A DNA stretch of 64,000 bases from Stromatinia cepivora (GCA_014898415.1 RCTD01000007.1:992001-1056000); one strand, 5' to 3'. Positions 46,371-60,104 are shown, numbered from the stretch's first letter. Made by a program: numbers and translations. The notes: generated by a model not told the origin, from the sequence alone.

Positions 46371-49330
46371 CCATTAGCCGTGGAGACCAAGGAAATAGAG
46401 GAGGTATGTCGTAAAAGGAAAGCCCCACGGCATCAGGTTTGGTCAGGTCGAAAAAAGAATAAGCATACCAAAGAAGACCGAGAGGTATAACATGTGATGC
46501 GCGGGACCAGGAAAAAGGCGAACCAAATATTGATACCCCTCACATACATACGATCACACAGATACCGCTTTCATTAACGACTCACGATTTTTCCCATTAA
46601 TGATCATTGCAAAGAGCTTGCAAAGAGATCATAAGAAACATCACCACTGCCTCCTTACTACTTTACGACATTCTCCACTCATTTCCTGGTCTCCACACAA
46701 ACTTACAGTTCTCACATACAAAATAACACAGCTGGCTGTATTATCAGCATCGGCATCTAACATCTTGCAACAACGACGACCAAGCGACTCAGAAGGGGAC
46801 GAAGATGAGCAGGCATTACATTGGCGTACTTTTCGGTTTTGGGTTTTCTGGTTCAATTTAATTCATCGAACATCCTGGAGCTTTATTCCGGAACCTCCAT
46901 TTTGATTACTCGGTTTGGGCAACTTGCTTTCGTTTTGGCAAAGGGGGGGGTAGGCTATATCATGGCATTATTGGCATGGCTTGGCATTTGAGCTTTTTCT
47001 TTTTGGCTTCTCTGATGGCATTGCATTTGGAACTGGCTCTGGCATTACTTTTTATCATTTATCATCATCAGCGACAGGCGTTCATTTTCTTTTTTGATTT
47101 CAAATTCTTTCGCTCAACACTTGGTATCCACACTTCGAAAAACACACACACACAAATCGCACATATCTTGTTACTGGAAAGCAAAGTCATCGATGCTTAT
47201 CTATGGTCCTGTGGGCAAATTCGCCATATAAGACGATCTTATACCATACCCTTGGAGTAAATATTAGACTGGAATGGATGGGATGGAATGATTGAAATTG
47301 GGAGTGAGAGGGTGAAGGAAGACGAAGCTGATATTAAAAACATTCATACTGTTATTTATGTGCAGCTTGAGGCGGAAGGGGAGCAAATATGATTTGAGGA
47401 GTAAATGGCATGGATGGGGTTTGGGAATGATTTTGAGATGAGGGGGTTGCTGGAGAGGGAAGAAGAGAAGGGGAAGAGAAAGTGTGTATTATAGATGAGG
47501 TACAATACAACACAACAATACAAATTTATGGTTTAATGCAACAGGATAAGGGCGTGTGAGACTGAGTTTGGGATGAGATGTATGGGAGACTGTACTACAT
47601 TGTTTATGGGAAGTTGATTAAGTGAGGTGAAGTGGATTACGGTGTATGATATATGATGTATGATGTATGATATTGGAACGTCACTATGTCATTGTAAGAT
47701 TATAATATACCTAGTACTTGTTGGATACAATAAACGAAACGATGGACTACCTTCTATCTACCTTCTATCTACTTACTACCTATCAATGCTGAAATAGAAA
47801 TGGATCAATATATACATACAGCACGACACAACACAACCAACCACCTACCAATAGGTACCTAGGTACTTACAAATGATCAAATCAATACATACTTCTATCA
47901 CATTCATAATTATCAAAATTTACTTGAATTTCATTCATTCATCATTCATTTTCTCTCTTCTCGAAATCATCACTGCTTATTTCTTCACTTGTAATCTCGA
48001 CCGCCAACTTTTTCCATTTACAGCCCCATCTTCGATTTCCGATTTCCTAACACCAAACCTCAAGTTCAAGTTCAAGTTCAAACTTTTCCTTTTCCTTTTC
48101 CTTTTCCATCTCCATTGCCATTTCTTTTCCATTTTCCATTTCCCTTCCATACACGTACTCTCCTATTCCAATTTCCTCTTTCTTCAATTTCCTCGTTTTC
48201 CAAACCTTAGAGGAGAAAATTTCTATATTTCATCCTCTTTCTTTCTAAATCTTTTTTATTATTATTGTTATTATTGTTATTATTACTTTAAATGCTACAA
48301 GTATAATACTGTTAAAAAAAAGCAAAAATTCAATACTATACTGAAATCCAACACTACACCAAAATCCAACACCGCTCACTCACCAAGACCCTCACCAACA
48401 TTCTCCCCAACATCCTCTTCCCACAACTTCTTTCCCATCAAAAATCTAATTCTCACAACATCCTCCATCCTCCATCCTCCATCCTCCATCCCCCCTCCCA
48501 TTCTCACTTCCACTTTATTCTTTCACTTTTTCTTCCTCTCCCTCTTCCACTTCCTTTTTCTCTTTCTCTTCCTCTAAATCCCATTTTTCACCCTTTAACA
48601 TTCTACCTTCCATTATCTTTTATTCTCCTGCTTCTTACTCTCCTACTCTCCAAACCTCTTCCATTTTTAGATATAATTACCATTGATCGTCACAATAGTA
48701 CTTGAATGAACCGAATTTAAATAATAGAGTTTATTAAATATTCAAGACCAAATAGAAGAATTGGGCTATAATACTTGAGATTGAGCGGGATAATAAACAT
48801 TCCTTCCATATCATCTTCATACTCCTCCTCGCTTCAGCCCCTTCATCATCCCGCCAGAGTAACGATTGGTATACCTATCCTCATTACTTATCTAATACTT
48901 CATTCGACACAAAAACCCACCTTATCATACATCTCCATACCCACAACAACAACCTCACATCATATCACCAAAAGATGTACCAAATTATGAAAAAATTCTT
49001 CTTTAATACATGGGTATACTACAATCTCCTCCTTTCCTCAACTAAACAAATTAACCGAATAAAACAATTCCGAGTTTTCCCTAACAGGCAACAACAGTAA
49101 AGACAATAATGAGAATAATAACCACAATAGCGATAACTGTATGATCAAAGACCTAATAACATCGAATGCCTATACCATGACCGATAAAAACAAAAACAAA
49201 ACAAATGAACAATAAGTAATTCTTAGTCTACCTCTCTCAAGTCTCTTACACTGGCCTTCATCAGAAATGATAAACGCTCAAAGTTCGAGCTACAACCTCT
49301 GTCTCATATCCTCATTGTTAATTTCTCCCC
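46371..49330. other. Gene-free region with pyrimidine repeats
   Basis: The first part is the 3' flank of the SCOC-like gene. Further on are repeated phrases (CTACCTTCTAT near 47750, TTCAAG and TTTTCC arrays near 48061-48106, ATCCTCC near 48470). The long plus-strand frame 47873-48577 is low-complexity Phe/Leu/Ser from pyrimidine tracts, and the frame 46600-46905 is unconvincing. No gene is supported. Confidence 0.55.
48061..48106. repeat. (AAGTTC)n and (TTTTCC)n hexanucleotide arrays
   Basis: Three to four AAGTTC units are followed within about 10 nt by four TTTTCC units inside a long pyrimidine-rich strand. Confidence 0.75.
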
Positions 49331-51133
49331 TTAAACATTATCAACTGCACTCAAAACTTTTCTTTCCGATTCCTTTCCCTTACTATGCCCGCTGGCATTC
49401 GATTGTCTTGAAGCCTTTCTCAATGAAGGAGAAGATCTCGGTTCATCCTCATCATCAATAGCTTTCGAGGATGCAGGAGTAACGTTCCTTTGTCTCTTGG
49501 TACCCATTACATTAGTCGATGTGAAAAGATGTGATGATCTTCGAGTAGAACTACCACTTGCATTTCGGTGATTGTTAGAGCCAAGAATTTCTGATTGACC
49601 TCCTGGACTTCGACTGCCATTTTCTTTATTGCTCTTGGCACAACTTAGCGAAGAAGAGCTTAATCTTCTGGAATAAAGGAAACGAGAATCTTCAATTTGA
49701 GATATAAGTCCTTCAGGTGTATCCGGTGCACCAAGTGCACGTGGTGTTGGTACACGGTCGAGGCAAGGTCTGCTGGGCCCTCTTTGCATAGATGGCTGCC
49801 GAAGTGTAATTGTATTCGCCAATGTAACTTCAGATCCATTCTGCGGCGTATTATCAGGCACAGGTGGTAACAATGCCTCACATAGAGATTCATACGCGCC
49901 CGTACTCTGCATATCATTATTTCGAGATGCTTTCTCAATTATCATAGGATCCGATACGTTCCGGGTACTTCCTGCCTGTTCACTAGAATTACTTGAGAGA
50001 TCTGGCATAGAGGTATCGGTCGAGGTCCCTTGACGGCGCCAGCCTGAGAAGGAGGGACGTGTCGGTTCCGAAGTGAATGGGTCAAAGTTCGGAGTTTTTG
50101 AGAATGGTGGTGGTGGTGGTGGTGGCATAGAATTCGTCTGTGAGGACATGAACTCAACGGCTGGGGGCTTTCGTGGAGAGTGGGCATGAGCCTCACGATC
50201 TTCTTCTACCCGTTTCGGCGAAGAGTGTTGATTATAGAAAGGTGCGACAAGAGAAACCTGGCGCCACATAGTCGCATTTGGCCATGCAATAGAAGAAGCT
50301 TCGAGAACATCTAAGAGTTGTTAGTTCGATAAACCTGTCATGATGAACATGCTAGTGAATAGATATACCTAATGGAGCATGCTGAAACGAGAAAGCTACT
50401 AGGTTCTTGATACGTTCAAATGGCATAGAAAGATTATCTCTTGGAACACCTTCCGATACTACTACTTTTACACGCCCAAGATCGTCTCCGGGGTTCCAAT
50501 AACTTTGTGAGAGAAGTTCTCGATGAAAAGTGGGAAACCCGAGTTTTTTGTAATCTCCCTGTTTGTCGAGTTCTGTGAGTTGTCAGATCATGTTGACTCT
50601 CAGTCATTCCAATGTGTAGTCATGCTCGTGTCTGGCGCAGGCTGAGAGGAAGGGTCTATATTTACCGACGCTAGTTTCGAGAACTGTTGGCCATGGGCCA
50701 TTTCGATGGAAAAGTTTAGTACTAGGGACTCGTTAATACCGCCACTTTCCGCGACAAATGGTTGGGACTTACCCAGCAATTCGTCCATCGACAAATACAC
50801 GAGCTTCAAACATGACATGCTCGGCATGTCTGCTACTAATCTGATGTATATAACGGCTGGCTTCGGGATTTTGCCAAGAATGGATAGAAATTCGGAAAGG
50901 TTCTCCAGCAGGCAAGCTTGGAACGAAACAAGTGACTGTGGGAAGTAGTAGAGCAGTGCTCTGCGAGTGATGAACTTCTGTGATTGCATCAGCTCTGAAT
51001 GCATTCGACTCCAAATTGAGTGCAAGCACATACCGGGATCTTGAACAACTTGACAGGAAGTTTTGAACTCTTGTAATGGAATCTTGCATAGTTCGTTTGG
51101 GAACATAAGAACGTCCCAGTTCTGATAACGCAT
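49331..51133 (-). CDS. DUF7918-like protein with disordered C-terminus
   Basis: Five exons (51133-51034, 50977-50773, 50721-50666, 50572-50369, 50310-49331) join in frame to 514 residues from the ATG at 51131-51133 (MRYQNWDVLMFPNEL). Residues about 30-195 look like a beta-rich fungal domain: CFVPSLPAGEPFRISIHSW, VMFEARVFVDGRIAGTKLFH, GRVKVVVSEGVPRDN and FERIKNLVAFSFQHAPLD. This resembles the DUF7918 type of ascomycete proteins; the assignment is by eye. From about residue 195 on it is low-complexity: a run of seven Pro, Ser-rich stretches and a basic C-terminus (GTKRQRNVTPASSKAIDDED, then SPSLRKASRQSNASGHSKGK) that could be nuclear. The function is unknown. Confidence 0.8.
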
Positions 51134-51610
51134 TTCGACAGACTTGCAATTATTAAGAATTAGGAATTATGAGTTGATAAGTTGTGGCAAAAGCACAAGC
51201 AAGTGCTGAAGCAAATCTTGAACAAAAGAAAAGGCAGAAGAGATAAGATCGCAGATCTGAGGACAGACAGAAAACATGCAAGCTATACCCAGGTAACATT
51301 TTGTCTAGAAGACTGATGAGGGCAAGAACGAGGCGTCGAGTTGGGAAGGAACGACCTGGGTGGAGGTATCCCCCTGTATAGATATGGCCAAACTCTCATC
51401 AATCAAGGTCTAATATCTATGGTCCTATTTGTCGGGGGTCTTACTACGTTATCCTCAGGTATATTTAGGGGAGGCACTATTTGACATGATTATAACTCTA
51501 GGGGGAAAAGGGCCGTAGTTGATGAAAGTTTAATATCATATAGTGCATCACAATGAATGTCCCTCGAAACTTGCTCAAATTGAAATTCATATGTACAAAT
51601 CCACCTTCCT
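51134..51610. other. Spacer between two minus-strand genes
   Basis: These 477 nt hold the promoter of the DUF7918-like gene and the 3' flank of NDUFB8. Nothing else is seen. Confidence 0.5.
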
Positions 51611-52284
51611 CTACAATGGATCTCCAGCAGCTCTAGCCTGTTATCCGGATCAGTACAAAGCAACTTGCGGAATTCATGTACATTGCAACTTACTCTGACT
51701 GCAGTTGGACCACCCAATTCTCTCTCAAGTCCACCTTCAAACTCTCTTGGGACAGACTGCTTATCTGGGTACATCATGCCCACGACTGTGCAAAGTCCAA
51801 ATACAGATAAAACGAAAACGCCCAATTGAAGCGCAGCCGTTCCTGGCTTTTGATGTGTGTATTCTTCTGGTGAGAACATGCCCAGGATATCATTGTCCTC
51901 ATGAACTGGCTCTCCGTAGTTTCTTCTCTCTTGCTTATCCCACCAATCGGCATGAGGGTCGCGGAATTGACGCTTAACTCTGGGTGGGTTGATATATCCT
52001 CCGTTCTTCATACTATATTAGTCTCTATCTGAGGAATCGAAATCGGAATAAACTGACCATGCCGGGGTCTTCAATATCGGTCTTCATCCTGCTCTGTCAG
52101 TGCACGCTTCTACCTGAAACAAATAACTGCGACCAAGTTTACTGACCAACTGTGGATAAGCTGGATAAGCTGATCCGCTGGAGACAGCAGACTGACTGGC
52201 ACATCTTTGTGGGATGAGGGTTGTTTGACGTGGGATGAGGGAGGTTCGCAGTGGTCGCGCTGCTGCAATACGTCTAGAGAACAT
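51611..52284 (-). CDS. Complex I subunit NDUFB8/ASHI
   Basis: An accessory subunit of the membrane arm of mitochondrial NADH:ubiquinone oxidoreductase. Four exons fit in frame: 52284-52147, 52093-52058 (36 nt), 52005-51694 and 51637-51611 (27 nt), giving 170 residues. The N-terminus is a mitochondrial presequence (MFSRRIAAARPLRTSLIPRQ). The family signature spans the small exon and exon 3: DIEDPGM-NGGYINPPRVKRQ, then RDPHADWWDKQERRNYGEPV, HEDNDILGMF. One transmembrane helix follows (LQLGVFVLSVFGLCTVVGMM). The 27-nt last exon encodes ARAAGDPL and a stop. An in-frame upstream ATG (MNNSQ, 52299) is possible, but the CAG before 52284 looks like a leader-intron acceptor. It diverges from swr1. Confidence 0.88.
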
Positions 52285-52680
52285 CTGCGAATTATTCATT
52301 AGCAAAGTTGAGATCAATACGGTTAAGTCAATATATATGGCATACTTTGAATGAGTCTCCGCGATTGATCGCAATTATTTAAAAAGGTCGTCTTCTGTTA
52401 CTTCTTGTAATCAGAGGTCGATGGGATGTTACTTGTTCGGTTAAACGTCAAACTAGTGGCAGTTGGATCACAATCTCGACGCGAGGAAGGTGTATTTTCT
52501 TCGTACTTCCTTCTGCAGCACGTAATTTTTGCACAGCGAACGATAAAAGCATCTGGGCATGCCCAAATTTTATATGAGGGATCCTTATCATGTATGGAAC
52601 CTTACGAAGTAGTTTTATGATTTCAAATGAAAATTTCATGAAGTTCAAGGTAGTGTCTGGCTTCCCCTCTCTCGAAAAGT
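52285..52680. promoter_or_regulatory. Divergent promoter between NDUFB8 and swr1
   Basis: Only 396 nt separate the two start codons, so both promoters and leaders overlap here. No clear TATA box is seen, as is common for housekeeping genes. Confidence 0.5.
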
Positions 52681-55600
52681 ATGACAACCGCGTCAGAAGC
52701 TCCCGAGAGTGAAAAAATCTTTGGTAAGGGAAACGATTGAAATTTTTCCTCAACAACGTTGAATTAATATATTTTCTACTAGATATACCTCCAAATGAAG
52801 ATGTGCCACGGACCCCGAAGGCAAATGGACATGCGATTGAGAATGGCGATGGAGAAGTACCCCCGAGCAAGAGGCGGCGACTCAGTAACGAGACAAAGAC
52901 CGTACAGAAGCGCAAACCCGAATCGCCTCCGTGGAAGAAAGTCTTAGCAGAAGGGCCAACTTCTTTTACTGTCGATGGAAAACGCAAATCAGGCCGTGTG
53001 AATCAGATACCATTGGAGCTACAACCTCCATCCGAGAAGAGGACAACGCGGGGCGCGGCGCAGAAGGCTGTCACCTCAAAAAGTCAACATGGTAATGCGA
53101 GTAGTATTCACTCATCTTTAAATCGAGATGCATCCACACCCGCAACCTCACAAGCTTCTAAGAAGTTTGTCAGCCAAAGTACCTTGAAATCACCAGCCAA
53201 ACCATCAATATCACCAAAGCGATCGCATCGAAAAACCATACCCTCTGAGCACTACTCAACACAAGTACGGCCCGGCAACAAAAAATCTATTGCTACTACT
53301 AAAGGTCCACAATCCACGCCTATGAATTCGAGGTTGCGCCGATCGGGTCGAGCTTCTGAGGTTATGCAGAATGACTTGACGAATCCTTCGCCAGCAATAC
53401 AATCAGAAGGTATGGCAGATGAAACCCCCAAATCCACACCAACAAAAATACGACTTCGAGTCAAGCCGGCGGGTATCCCGATGATTCATCCAAATGCGCT
53501 GCCAAAACCACGAAAATTCCCATCTTTCGATGAATTTTACGAGCAAGGCCAACATATACCAGTAGAAAAAGGTGGTTTGCATAGCGCTGAAGATGCAGAA
53601 TTTTTCACCGAGGAAGATGCCAAGAGGGAGGCTCATACAATCTTACAGCTCGAGGATGCTGTGGAACGTGGTGTTCTGGGGTATTCGTTGAATCGCCCTG
53701 AGAAACAAGACTCCATGCCACCACAGTATGCTCACCAAGATCATCTCGTAAGAGCTGCCCTCCACTTCCGGATGCTTATGATCAGAGAACAAAAAGAGCA
53801 CTTAAGACTCGCAAAACAACTGGCTGAGGCATGCAGGGACGAATGGATTCGACGACAGCCAAAGAGTCATGAACAATTAGAGGCAGAGGAGAGAAAAGCA
53901 TCCGAAGTGCGCTATAAAAGTGTCCTTAAGAGCCTTTTAGGTACCTGGGAAAATGTTAAAATAGAGGTCAACCGGCGACGGCTGGTTGAATGGGAGGCGC
54001 AGGAACAAGCTCGGGTACGAAAAGCCCTCAACGAAGCTGTAGACATCTCTACACAAAAGCTACAAGCTCGCAGAGCGCAACAGGATTCGGATGATGATAC
54101 TGAAGAGGATGATGATGCAGACGAAGATGCAAATGATGACTCTGATAATGACGACGATCCAGATTCTGAGCTTAACGACGATGAAAGTAATATGTCCTCT
54201 ACGGAATCGGAGGCTGATGAAGAAACTACCAAACACGAGGATGAGCAACTTACTGTAGATCAGCTGCGCGAAAAATATGCAGCCTTACCGGAAATTGCAC
54301 CAGCCAGCGATGATAACGAGATGATTGGAAATGGCAGCGCAGATGAAGACATGGAAAGCGATCCTTCGATAGATATGGATGATGATACAGATTCCAGCGA
54401 CGAAGATGAGGATAGTGATGAGGAAGAGGGCAATGACGCAGATGAAGGTGGTCGTGCTGATCTTCTTGGATTTCTTTTACCTTCAGACATCAAGGATCTG
54501 GAAACGAGACAAGCCGAGTTAGGGCAAGTCGGAGAAGTGGTGGGAGTAATGGAGGAAGATTCAACTCCAGCTGTACCAGACGACGCGATGGATTTAGATG
54601 CCGACGAGGGCGAAGCTTCCCTCATACCTAATGGGGAATCTGTGCAGCCATTAACGAATGGAACATCCAAGAAGTCACCCTTGATCGAAGAGATATCTAC
54701 AAGTGACCAGCATGATTTATCTAGCAAACCAGAGGTCACAGCGATGAGCCCTGATCGAAGTAGCCAGCCTACTCCAAGAACAACGGAAACTAAACCTTCA
54801 GAGGTGGATTCGGCGTCATCTGTGGATCTTCATCATAGTAGTCGGCGCAACACACAGAGCGTAACTCCTCAACCTTCAAATGGGTTAAAGACCCCTGTTC
54901 CTTTCCTCCTGCGCGGCACCCTTAGGGAATATCAACACTATGGTCTGGATTGGCTTGCCGGTCTTTACGCAAACAATACAAATGGTATTCTAGCAGATGA
55001 GATGGGATTGGGGAAGACAATTCAAACAATAGCCTTGTTGGCCCATTTGGCTTGCGAGCATGAGGTCTGGGGGCCGCATCTTGTCATTGTACCAACCAGT
55101 GTTATGCTCAACTGGGAAATGGAATTCAAAAAGTGGTGCCCAGGATTCAAGATCTTAACGTACTATGGCAATCAGGAAGAGAGAAAACGAAAACGTGCTG
55201 GCTGGAAGGACGATGATGCTTGGAATGTATGCATTACATCGTACCAACTCGTTATTCAGGATCAGCAAGTGTTCAAGCGACGACAATGGCACTATATGAT
55301 TCTTGATGAAGCTCACAACATCAAGAATTTTCAATCCCAGAGATGGCAAACCATGTTGAATTTCAATACTCGAGCACGGCTACTATTGACTGGTACACCT
55401 TTGCAAAACAACTTAACGGAGTTGTGGTCTTTGCTCTACTTTTTGATGCCCTCGGATGGAAGCGAGCAAGGTGTTGGTGGTTTTGCAAATCTGAAAGAAT
55501 TTCAGGATTGGTTCAAGAAGCCAACGGAACAAATCTTAGAGCATGGCAGGGAGCAAATGGATGATGAGTCCAAGGCAATCATTAACAAACTTCACAAGGT

Positions 55601-57536
55601 CCTTAGGCCTTATCTGCTGAGGCGACTAAAAGCAGACGTCGAAAAGCAAATGCCCGGAAAGTACGAGCACGTTGAGTTTTGCCGTTTGTCCAAAAGACAA
55701 CGTGAGCTTTACGATAGCTTTTTAAGTCGAAATGATACTCGAGATACTCTCGCATCAGGTAATTATCTTTCCATCATTAATTGTTTGATGCAATTGCGAA
55801 AGGTTTGTAATCATCCTGATCTCTTTCTCGATCGACCTATCATGACCTCTTTTCCAATGGAAAAGTCTGCCATCACCGATTTCGAGATTAAAGAGCTTCT
55901 GGTTCGTAGGAAGATGTTCCGTCAACAACCTATGACTGAAGTTAGCTTGGACTTTTTGAATCTCGTGCCTGCGAGGCATGAATCCTTGTCTGGCATATTA
56001 GCCTCGGAAATAAACAGACTCAGTGCCAGGCGTGCTCTAGAAGTAATGAGAGAGGCCCAGCGTACCAGAGCGCAGAATGCATTCACCAACCTCGATCCTT
56101 CAACAGTCAAAACAAACTTGGTGTATCTGGAAAGTGCTTCCAGGTGGGGACGGTTTGAAGAACTTCAGCATTGCGTATATCTTAATGCCCTTCGACGACA
56201 ACAGAAACCTATCTACGGCAGTTCTCTCATTGAACGTCTAGATCTTCGTCTTGACCAACGTCCACTGCAAGCTAAACCTAAGCGGCGAACCAAGTTGATA
56301 GAATGGTTAGAGGAGTCTTCCCCAATCATGAGTTCACTGGTCCCGACATTCACATCACGATCTCAAGCCCTACATACAACTATTCAGAAATTTGCTTGTG
56401 TGACACCGCCTGTGGTAGCGCGAGATATGAACTCAGTTATGTTTACACCCAAAGGCGTGAGCACCTTTCAGAGCATCGTTGCCACTCGGAAAATAGATCC
56501 ATTTCATGAGGCACGCATGAGACTGTCCATTCAATTCCCCGACAAACGTCTTTTGCAATATGACTGCGGTAAATTGCAAACTCTAGACAAATTATTGCGT
56601 AAGCTGCAAGCTGGTGGGCATCGAGCATTGATATTCACTCAAATGACAAAGGTGCTCGATATTCTTGAGCAATTTCTCAATATCCATGGGCACAAATATC
56701 TACGACTTGATGGAGCTACCAAGATTGAGCAACGACAAATCCTTACGGATCGCTTCAACAATGATACTCGAATTCTTGCTTTTATTTTATCTAGTCGTTC
56801 GGGTGGTCTGGGTATCAATTTAACGGGTGCGGATACTGTTATCTTCTACGATTTGGATTGGAATCCAGCAATGGACAAGCAATGTCAAGATCGTTGTCAT
56901 CGTATTGGGCAAACACGAGATGTTCACATTTATCGCCTCGTCTCAGAGCATACCATTGAAGCCAATATCTTGCGCAAAGCAAATCAAAAACGTATGCTTG
57001 ATGATGTTGTCATTCAAGAAGGGGAGTTTACTACAGATTACTTCAACAAGATGAACGTACGAGATGTCATTGGAGAGGAAGAATCTAGTCTTATGGATGG
57101 AGATGCAGCAGCCAATGCAGCCATGGATCGAGTTTTGGGCGGACCTGATAATGACAAAGATGTTCGACGTGTTTTTGCTCAAGCTGAAGATCGCGAAGAT
57201 GTCGCCGCCGCTAGAGTTGCCGAACGAGAAATAGTTCAAACTGACGCAGCTGATTTTGATGAGAATGCAGTCTCGGCTTCCGCTACTCCAGGTGGCGTAG
57301 GAACACCTGCAGAAAGTGCACCAACTCCTGGTGCTGATGGAACCCCCACAGTCGAAGACCTAATGGAGATTGATGAAGATGAAGTTAATGCTTGGGGACA
57401 GCCAGTGGGATCGATGGACGATTATATGCTGAAATTCATGTCTGCTCAATTGGAAAATGCACCTATTGAGTTGCCTAGAGACAAGAAGAAGGGCAAGAAG
57501 GGCAAGGATCATCGAAATCGTCATAGGGCTAGATGA
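52681..57536 (+). CDS. swr1: SWR1 chromatin-remodelling ATPase
   Basis: Swr1 is the catalytic ATPase that exchanges H2A for H2A.Z in nucleosomes. A 43-nt first exon (52681-52723, MTTASEAPESEKIF) joins exon 2 (52783-57536) to give 1598 residues. The N-terminus has a basic segment (PPSKRRRLSNETK). An HSA domain lies at about 330-420 (HLVRAALHFRMLMIREQKEH), which binds Arp4 and actin. A long Asp/Glu tract follows at about 450-570. The first ATPase lobe has DEMGLGKTIQT (about 750) and LDEAHNIKN (about 854). The lobes are split by about 245 residues between NHPDLFLDR and QYDCGKLQTL, a hallmark of the Swr1/Ino80 class. The second lobe has FILSSRSGGLGINLTGADTV and CHRIGQTRDVHIYRL. The tail is basic (KKKGKKGKDHRNRHRAR). 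The intron is GTAAGG...TACTAG. Length and order match ascomycete Swr1 rather than Ino80. Confidence 0.95.
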
Positions 57537-58949
57537 TAAATTGGTCTTCTTGGAAATGATAAAAACGAAACGAAACAAAGGAAAAGAAAAGAAAACAAAC
57601 CTTGTAATCTATTGATTTACCAAATATTCATAAGCGCGTGTTTTATTAGATTGGGGGTTCAATGTGTATATGAGGAAAGGGAAGGCGTTGCAGCGAAATG
57701 GAAAGAAAGTTTTTTTTTCGGTAACAATGGCATTCATGCATGAAATGGAGTTTTTATAGCGGCTTCTATTTTGTCGCTCAGGCTTGATTTGGTTTGATTT
57801 AGCATGAGAGGATTGGAAATGCAAAGGGAGGGAAGAGGGGAAGGGGAGGATCAGTGGATGATAAAATGATTAGGTGTTTTTGTAGAATACATAGTACTCA
57901 TATTTCGAGAGATGGGAATAGACAAGAACTCAACTTTGAAGCTATATCAGTCAAGTAGTTTGACGTGTTTGTGTATAAGTTAAGTTAGCAGGTATATTAA
58001 TATTATTTGATATAAAAATCTGAAATGTTGATATCAAATTTGCAAGGTCATGAAATCCATAGATCGCGATCCCTTCATCGCTTATAAACCGCTTATCCGG
58101 AACGCATGGATGACGGGTTGCCAATTTTGATCATTTTTTAACCCAACCTCTTCTTTATAACCAATCATCTAATTGTTTTATCGTACTACCTCCATCGGAT
58201 CAATGCCGGTAACTCAACAAGGGCTGGTCTAATAATCTAATTGCTATTTGCTTACAAAGTGCATAACTCGGGGTCGCGCGAATCACGATGTGTTGGGTTT
58301 AGGTTAGATGTTTTTTGTGAGAGAGAAAAAAATTGTAGGAGCTGGATATTTTTATATTACTAATACCTAAATGAGATCATATTTTCTTTTGCTACCTACT
58401 TATATATGTAGTTGCTAGCCACTTAAGACAATAACACGTCAAAGTTTTCCTATTTGACAGCTTGTATTCTACAATACAAACTTACCTAGTATCTTTATCT
58501 TTCGGCTTCCCTTCCCTTGCCTTTCACTTCTTTTCCTTCCGTTTCCCGGAGCTTATCTCCGCTTCAATCCATACATACCCATACAAACCCATCCCAGCAG
58601 CTTCCGATCCGAACGATCCGATTCTTCTTGGGCCGCTGAGCTGAGGTTTAGTTTGGGTGAACAACCTTCATTGCATTGCATTGCAGGATTATAACTTATT
58701 TGTTTATATTTTCATCCGATTGATTGGTATCCCAAAACATCATATCATATCGCATTATTGGGAAAGTCATTCGAAGGCCATCATTTCTGATCTCGGATTG
58801 GATGAGACATTGAATTCCTTGGCTCAGGATACACGAAAAGAAGATCACGAGAATTCAAGTATTTTGATACTCAACCACAACCACATATCAACCATAGATA
58901 TCTATCCCTGAAAAGGGAATAAAATCCTTTCCCAAAGTTCCAGGCAAAT
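57537..58949. other. Intergenic region upstream of the acyltransferase
   Basis: The left part is the swr1 3' flank with purine-rich A/G runs. The right part is the promoter and leader of the acyltransferase gene. Frames at 58462-58644 and 58657-58911 are short and unlike proteins. Confidence 0.5.
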
Positions 58950-60104
58950 ATGAACAAAATGAACGCAACATCCTCTCTACATTTCCCAATCTCTACCACC
59001 ATCTCTCCGGCATTCGAAAGGTTGGGTCACGAAACCATTAAAGCTACTGCTTTTCTTTTGATACCTACCGAACTCCTCTATTTCTCTATTTACTTTTTAC
59101 TCAAGAGACAATATGGGATGTATAAGAAGTTATCAGCGTTATCGCTAGTCACGTTTTGGTTGAGTATTTGGATGAATCCTATTTCTTGTGGACCGGTAGC
59201 TGCTTTGAGGAATTTCGCTGGTACGTATATCCATCTACACATGATCTCCATCAATATACTAGAAAAGAAGGCATACTAATCCTCTCCAGTTGGAACCGGC
59301 ACCTTTAAAATCCTAGATATCTATGCCCGACACCTTTCACTCCCCCAACTCAAAAATGACCCTCCAACCTACAAACATGCACTTCTTCTCCTAACAGAAA
59401 TGCGCTATGAATCTTTCACACCAAATTTCATCCGCGTTCCTCGATCCCAGGAATCTTTTAACGAGCCCCTACAATTCGCAATCCATATTGCCATTTTCTG
59501 TGCCTTGCAAATGTTACCACAGGATTGGGCGCTGGTATTAGCTTTTGAGGTCGCGTTGAGCATTTATATTAATTGGACGGCTATTCAGTTGTTAGTGAGA
59601 TATAGAAGTAGTCCGGCGCTTTTTGGGAAATTGTATGCAGTAGAAAGTTTGGGGGATTTTTGGTAAGTCTTACGTTGTGATTTCGTTTTGAGATAAACTA
59701 ACAACACCAGGTCAAAAACATGGCACAATGTATATTCCGCGCCATGCACCTCTCTCGCCTACAATCCCCTCCGTCAAACTCTACCCAAATTAGGTGTCCC
59801 TGTCCCGATCGCCCGATCAGCCGGTGTCCTCGCGGCATTTCTCCTTATGGCTGCTTTTCATGTTTACTGCCTTGCACCTATGTTAACAGATAGAGCACTT
59901 TTCCGTATCGGAATGTTTTTTGTATTGAATGGGTTCGCGACTGTGGGGGAGACGATGGTTTGGGGAAGGAAAGAAAGTTGGATTAAGACGGTGTTGGCGT
60001 GGATGACAGAAATGGGATTGGCGGCTTGGACGGCAAGCGCGTTGGGGATCCCGAGGGGGCTTAATGGGATTAGGTGGGCAGAACTTTGTGAGGTGAGGGT
60101 TTAA
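58950..60104 (+). CDS. Wax-synthase-like membrane O-acyltransferase
   Basis: Three exons (58950-59220, 59290-59662, 59711-60104) give 345 residues. A start at the second ATG (58959, MNATSSLHFP) would remove three residues. The protein has seven to eight hydrophobic segments and the diagnostic string of the wax synthase/MBOAT-like domain, FWSKTWHNVYSAPC, with the conserved His, built across the second intron (TG|G for Trp). Other landmarks are LTEMRYESFTPNFIR and YNPLRQTLPKLGVP. Fungal members esterify long-chain alcohols or acetylate terpenoid and meroterpenoid products. No terpene or polyketide gene lies nearby, so a stand-alone lipid or detoxification role is equally possible. Introns are GTACGT...TCCAG and GTAAGT...ACCAG. 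Confidence 0.87.

Noticed and set aside
47873..48577. A 234-codon plus-strand open frame
   Set aside because: Low-complexity Phe/Ser/Leu/Tyr composition from pyrimidine tracts; no splice pattern or family.
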